Source: an uncultured Clostridia bacterium
Lineage (GTDB): Bacteria; Bacillota; Clostridia; Oscillospirales; Ruminococcaceae
Reading direction: 5' to 3'
NCBI GenBank assembly: GCA_937891895.1
Contig: CALATN010000196.1
Location: 1-6,431, forward strand
Length of the DNA stretch: 6,431 nucleotides
Shown: positions 4,323 to 6,431 of the stretch, one piece after another
How the letters are laid out: each line of letters starts with the position of its first letter
Position numbering within the stretch: the first letter of the stretch is position 1
Notes under the pieces: model-generated
Seen by the model: only the letters and a program-made list of their open reading frames with translations
Databases searched by the model: none
Told to the model about the DNA's origin: nothing
Translations under genes and position numbers: made by a program

Positions 4323-6431
4323 GTGAAGATTAACAACAAAAGATGCGTCAGCCGCGTGAGCATAAAAAATCTGTTTACATCAAAAACAAGATGTATTGTT
4401 TCGGTAATTGCAATTGCACTTACAACAATTCTTTTCACGTCGCTGTTCACAATACTTATGACAATAGCGAAGGGCTTTGAGGAGTCAAATTTCAGACAGG
4501 TAGGCACCTACTCCCACGCTGAATTCAAGCGCCTTACAAAGGAGCAATATGATGAACTGCGTGTTGACGAGGATATACTTGAATACGGTCTGCGCAGGGT
4601 AGCGGGAATAACAACAGGAGAAGCCTTTGCCAAAAGCTACGCCGAAGTAAGCTATATGGACAAGAACACTGCGAAGTGGGGTTACTGCACACCTGAAACA
4701 GGTACACTTCCGAAGGAAAATACCAATGAAGCAACCGTTGATACAAGGGTACTTTCCTGCCTTGGAATTGAGCCTGAAATCGGAAAAAGCTTCACTCTTA
4801 CAATGGACATTGACGGAATTATCGTAACAGAAGACTTTGTTTTAAGCGGCTGGTGGGAGTACGACGAAGCGGCACCTGCAAGTCACGTCCTCATTCCCGA
4901 AAGCAGACTTGAGGAGCTTTTCACAAAGTACAACGTACAGTTCAATGAAGAATTCACGGGAAAATACGGACTTAATGTTATGCTGAAAAGCGACCATAAC
5001 ATTGAGGAACAGATGGTTGAAATTCTTGAGCGTCACGGCTTTGTTGACGGCGAAAACAGTGAAAGTGCCATCGCTGTCGGTGTAAACTGGGGGTATATGG
5101 GCGAAAATCTTGCTGAAGGTCTTGATTTAGGAAGCGTTGCAATAATCGCTGTAATCCTGCTTTTCATTATATTTACAGGTTATCTTATCATCTACAACAT
5201 TTTCAGAATTTCCGTTGCTAACGATATCCGCCATTACGGTATGCTGAAAACTATCGGTACGACACAGACACAGATAAAGAGTATGGTTCAGACACAGGCG
5301 CTTATTCTTTCCGCAATCGGTATTCCTATCGGGCTTATTGTTGGTTGGATTATTGGCTGTGTGCTTTGTCCCGTTGTAATGGCGGAACTTAATGTTTACA
5401 ACTCATCTGCTTCGGTAAGTCCATGGATATTTATTTTTTCTGCGTTATTTGCCTGGATAACCGTTATGATTTCCTGTTTCCGTCCTGCAAAGACAGCGGG
5501 AAAGGTTTCGCCTGTTGAGGCACTCAGATACACTGAGCAGGCGTCAGGCTTCAGCAACAGAAGCGGCAAAAAGGGCGTGTCCCTGTTTGGTATGGCTGCC
5601 GCAAGACTTACAGGCAGCAAGGGAAAAACAGTTCTTGTGGTTGCGTCACTGGCTCTTTCAATAGTAACTTTTACTCTTACCTTTATTCTTGCCAACAGCT
5701 TCAGTATGGAAAAATATCTTTCTGATGTTCAGGCGGATTTTCTTGTTGCAGATTCAAAGTATTTTGCATACAGATGGGACGACGAAAATGCAATCTCACT
5801 TGAAGAAAATGAATTTCTCCGATATATGGACGGCGTAACCGACAGCTTTGTTACCTATGCAATGCCGAATGATTATTATCCTGAAACATATTTCAGCGAG
5901 GAAGCTGTCCGTGAAATACTTGCTGAATACGGTAACGAAGAAGAATTTATTGATGGATATATCTCACATAATCTTGAACCTGACGGCACTATTACACAGA
6001 GCGTTCAGCTTCTCGGTCTGGAGGGTACGGCTTTTTCAAAGCTGAAGGTTTATGAGGGTGATATTGCAAAGCTTTCGGAAAGCGGATATATTGCCGTGGA
6101 AAAGAATGATTTTTTCAAGCTCGGAGATAAAATCACATTCAATTATACCGATAAATATGAATACATAAATACACAGACAGGCGCAGTTTATACAGAATTT
6201 GAAAGTATACCATTGAACGAATATGATTTCATTGAAATAAACAAAGAAACACACAAGGCTGAATATGAAATAGCGGCTGTTGTTGACGTGCCATACGCAT
6301 TCGGTTATCGCTTCTCAATTGATACGCCATTGTTTATTACAAGCAGCGAGGATTTGTTTGCACAATCCGAATATTGCAAGCCGCTTTACATTGCCTTTGA
6401 TACAACTGATGAGGCAGAGGCTGAAATGGAG
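4323..6431 (+). CDS. FtsX-type ABC permease, tandem MacB_PCD layout (3' end outside window)
   Basis: An open frame of 703 codons from a GTG start to the window edge, with no stop. It starts with a basic cytosolic segment and SIKNLFTSKTR, typical of FtsX-type permeases. The order is membrane segment 1 (about 25-48), a large extracytoplasmic MacB_PCD-like domain (50-268, including VDTRVLSCLGIEPEIGKSF), segments 2-4 (about 271-293, 327-350, 367-387), the FtsX end motif VSPVEALR (about 395-402) and segment 5 (about 436-459). A second extracytoplasmic domain then runs to the edge, with another family block (GYIAVEKNDFFKLGDK). Three more segments are expected outside the window. The second domain is strikingly acidic and tyrosine-rich. 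The protein should form the membrane part of the transporter with the ATPase just before it. The substrate is unknown; peptide or lipid-like compounds are usual for the family. Confidence 0.93.
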   Translation, partial: MKINNKRCVSRVSIKNLFTSKTRCIVSVIAIALTTILFTSLFTILMTIAKGFEESNFRQVGTYSHAEFKRLTKEQYDELRVDEDILEYGLRRVAGITTGEAFAKSYAEVSYMDKNTAKWGYCTPETGTLPKENTNEATVDTRVLSCLGIEPEIGKSFTLTMDIDGIIVTEDFVLSGWWEYDEAAPASHVLIPESRLEELFTKYNVQFNEEFTGKYGLNVMLKSDHNIEEQMVEILERHGFVDGENSESAIAVGVNWGYMGENLAEGLDLGSVAIIAVILLFIIFTGYLIIYNIFRISVANDIRHYGMLKTIGTTQTQIKSMVQTQALILSAIGIPIGLIVGWIIGCVLCPVVMAELNVYNSSASVSPWIFIFSALFAWITVMISCFRPAKTAGKVSPVEALRYTEQASGFSNRSGKKGVSLFGMAAARLTGSKGKTVLVVASLALSIVTFTLTFILANSFSMEKYLSDVQADFLVADSKYFAYRWDDENAISLEENEFLRYMDGVTDSFVTYAMPNDYYPETYFSEEAVREILAEYGNEEEFIDGYISHNLEPDGTITQSVQLLGLEGTAFSKLKVYEGDIAKLSESGYIAVEKNDFFKLGDKITFNYTDKYEYINTQTGAVYTEFESIPLNEYDFIEINKETHKAEYEIAAVVDVPYAFGYRFSIDTPLFITSSEDLFAQSEYCKPLYIAFDTTDEAEAEME

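Noticed and set aside
5396..5695. 99-codon open frame on the - strand inside the permease
   Set aside because: It is a shadow of the permease frame, which is continuously open and shows family motifs on both sides.
4323..6431. BceB-type bacitracin/peptide permease
   Set aside because: Two large extracytoplasmic domains after segments 1 and 5 do not fit BceB topology. No bce gene symbol is given for this reason.

Overview
The window (6431 bases, all genes on the + strand) looks like chromosomal DNA of a low-to-mid GC Gram-positive bacterium (Bacillota), most likely a gut-type member of the class Clostridia (Ruminococcus-like). This is inferred from strong AAAGGAG-type ribosome binding sites, a near-consensus housekeeping promoter, close gene packing and the style of the proteins. 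No RNA gene, mobile element or CRISPR array is visible, and no gap between genes exceeds 104 bases.

Region 1 (2-1902) holds five small, probably cytosolic proteins packed head to tail with gaps of 20, 4, -1 and 12 bases. They are a DUF1801/YdhG-like protein, a SnoaL/DUF4440-type NTF2-fold protein, a DUF2087 protein and two different GNAT acetyltransferases. They look like one transcription unit whose promoter lies left of the window. None has a substrate that can be read from sequence.

Region 2 (1906-3534) starts with a very good sigma-A type promoter (TTGAAA, 17-base spacer, TATAAT with an extended -10 TG). It drives an OmpR-family response regulator and an overlapping sensor kinase. The kinase is unusual in having a single N-terminal membrane segment and no recognisable input or HAMP domain.

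Region 3 (3535-6431) has a 104-base leader with two possible control elements: a tandem 11-base direct repeat, and a perfect 15-bp hairpin followed by a T-rich run. It is followed by a MacB/LolD-type ABC ATPase and the first 703 codons of a large FtsX-type permease that runs off the right edge. The permease has one membrane segment, a large extracytoplasmic domain, three segments, one more segment and then a second, very acidic extracytoplasmic domain. This matches the tandem FtsX/MacB_PCD layout and not the 10-segment BceB type.

Taken together, regions 2 and 3 form a two-component system plus ABC transporter module. The likely logic is that the kinase, perhaps informed by the transporter, activates the regulator, which then controls the ATPase-permease operon through the leader. 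The role (export of or resistance to a peptide or lipid-like compound) is inference. The families are certain, but I see no single feature that proves a wholly new system.
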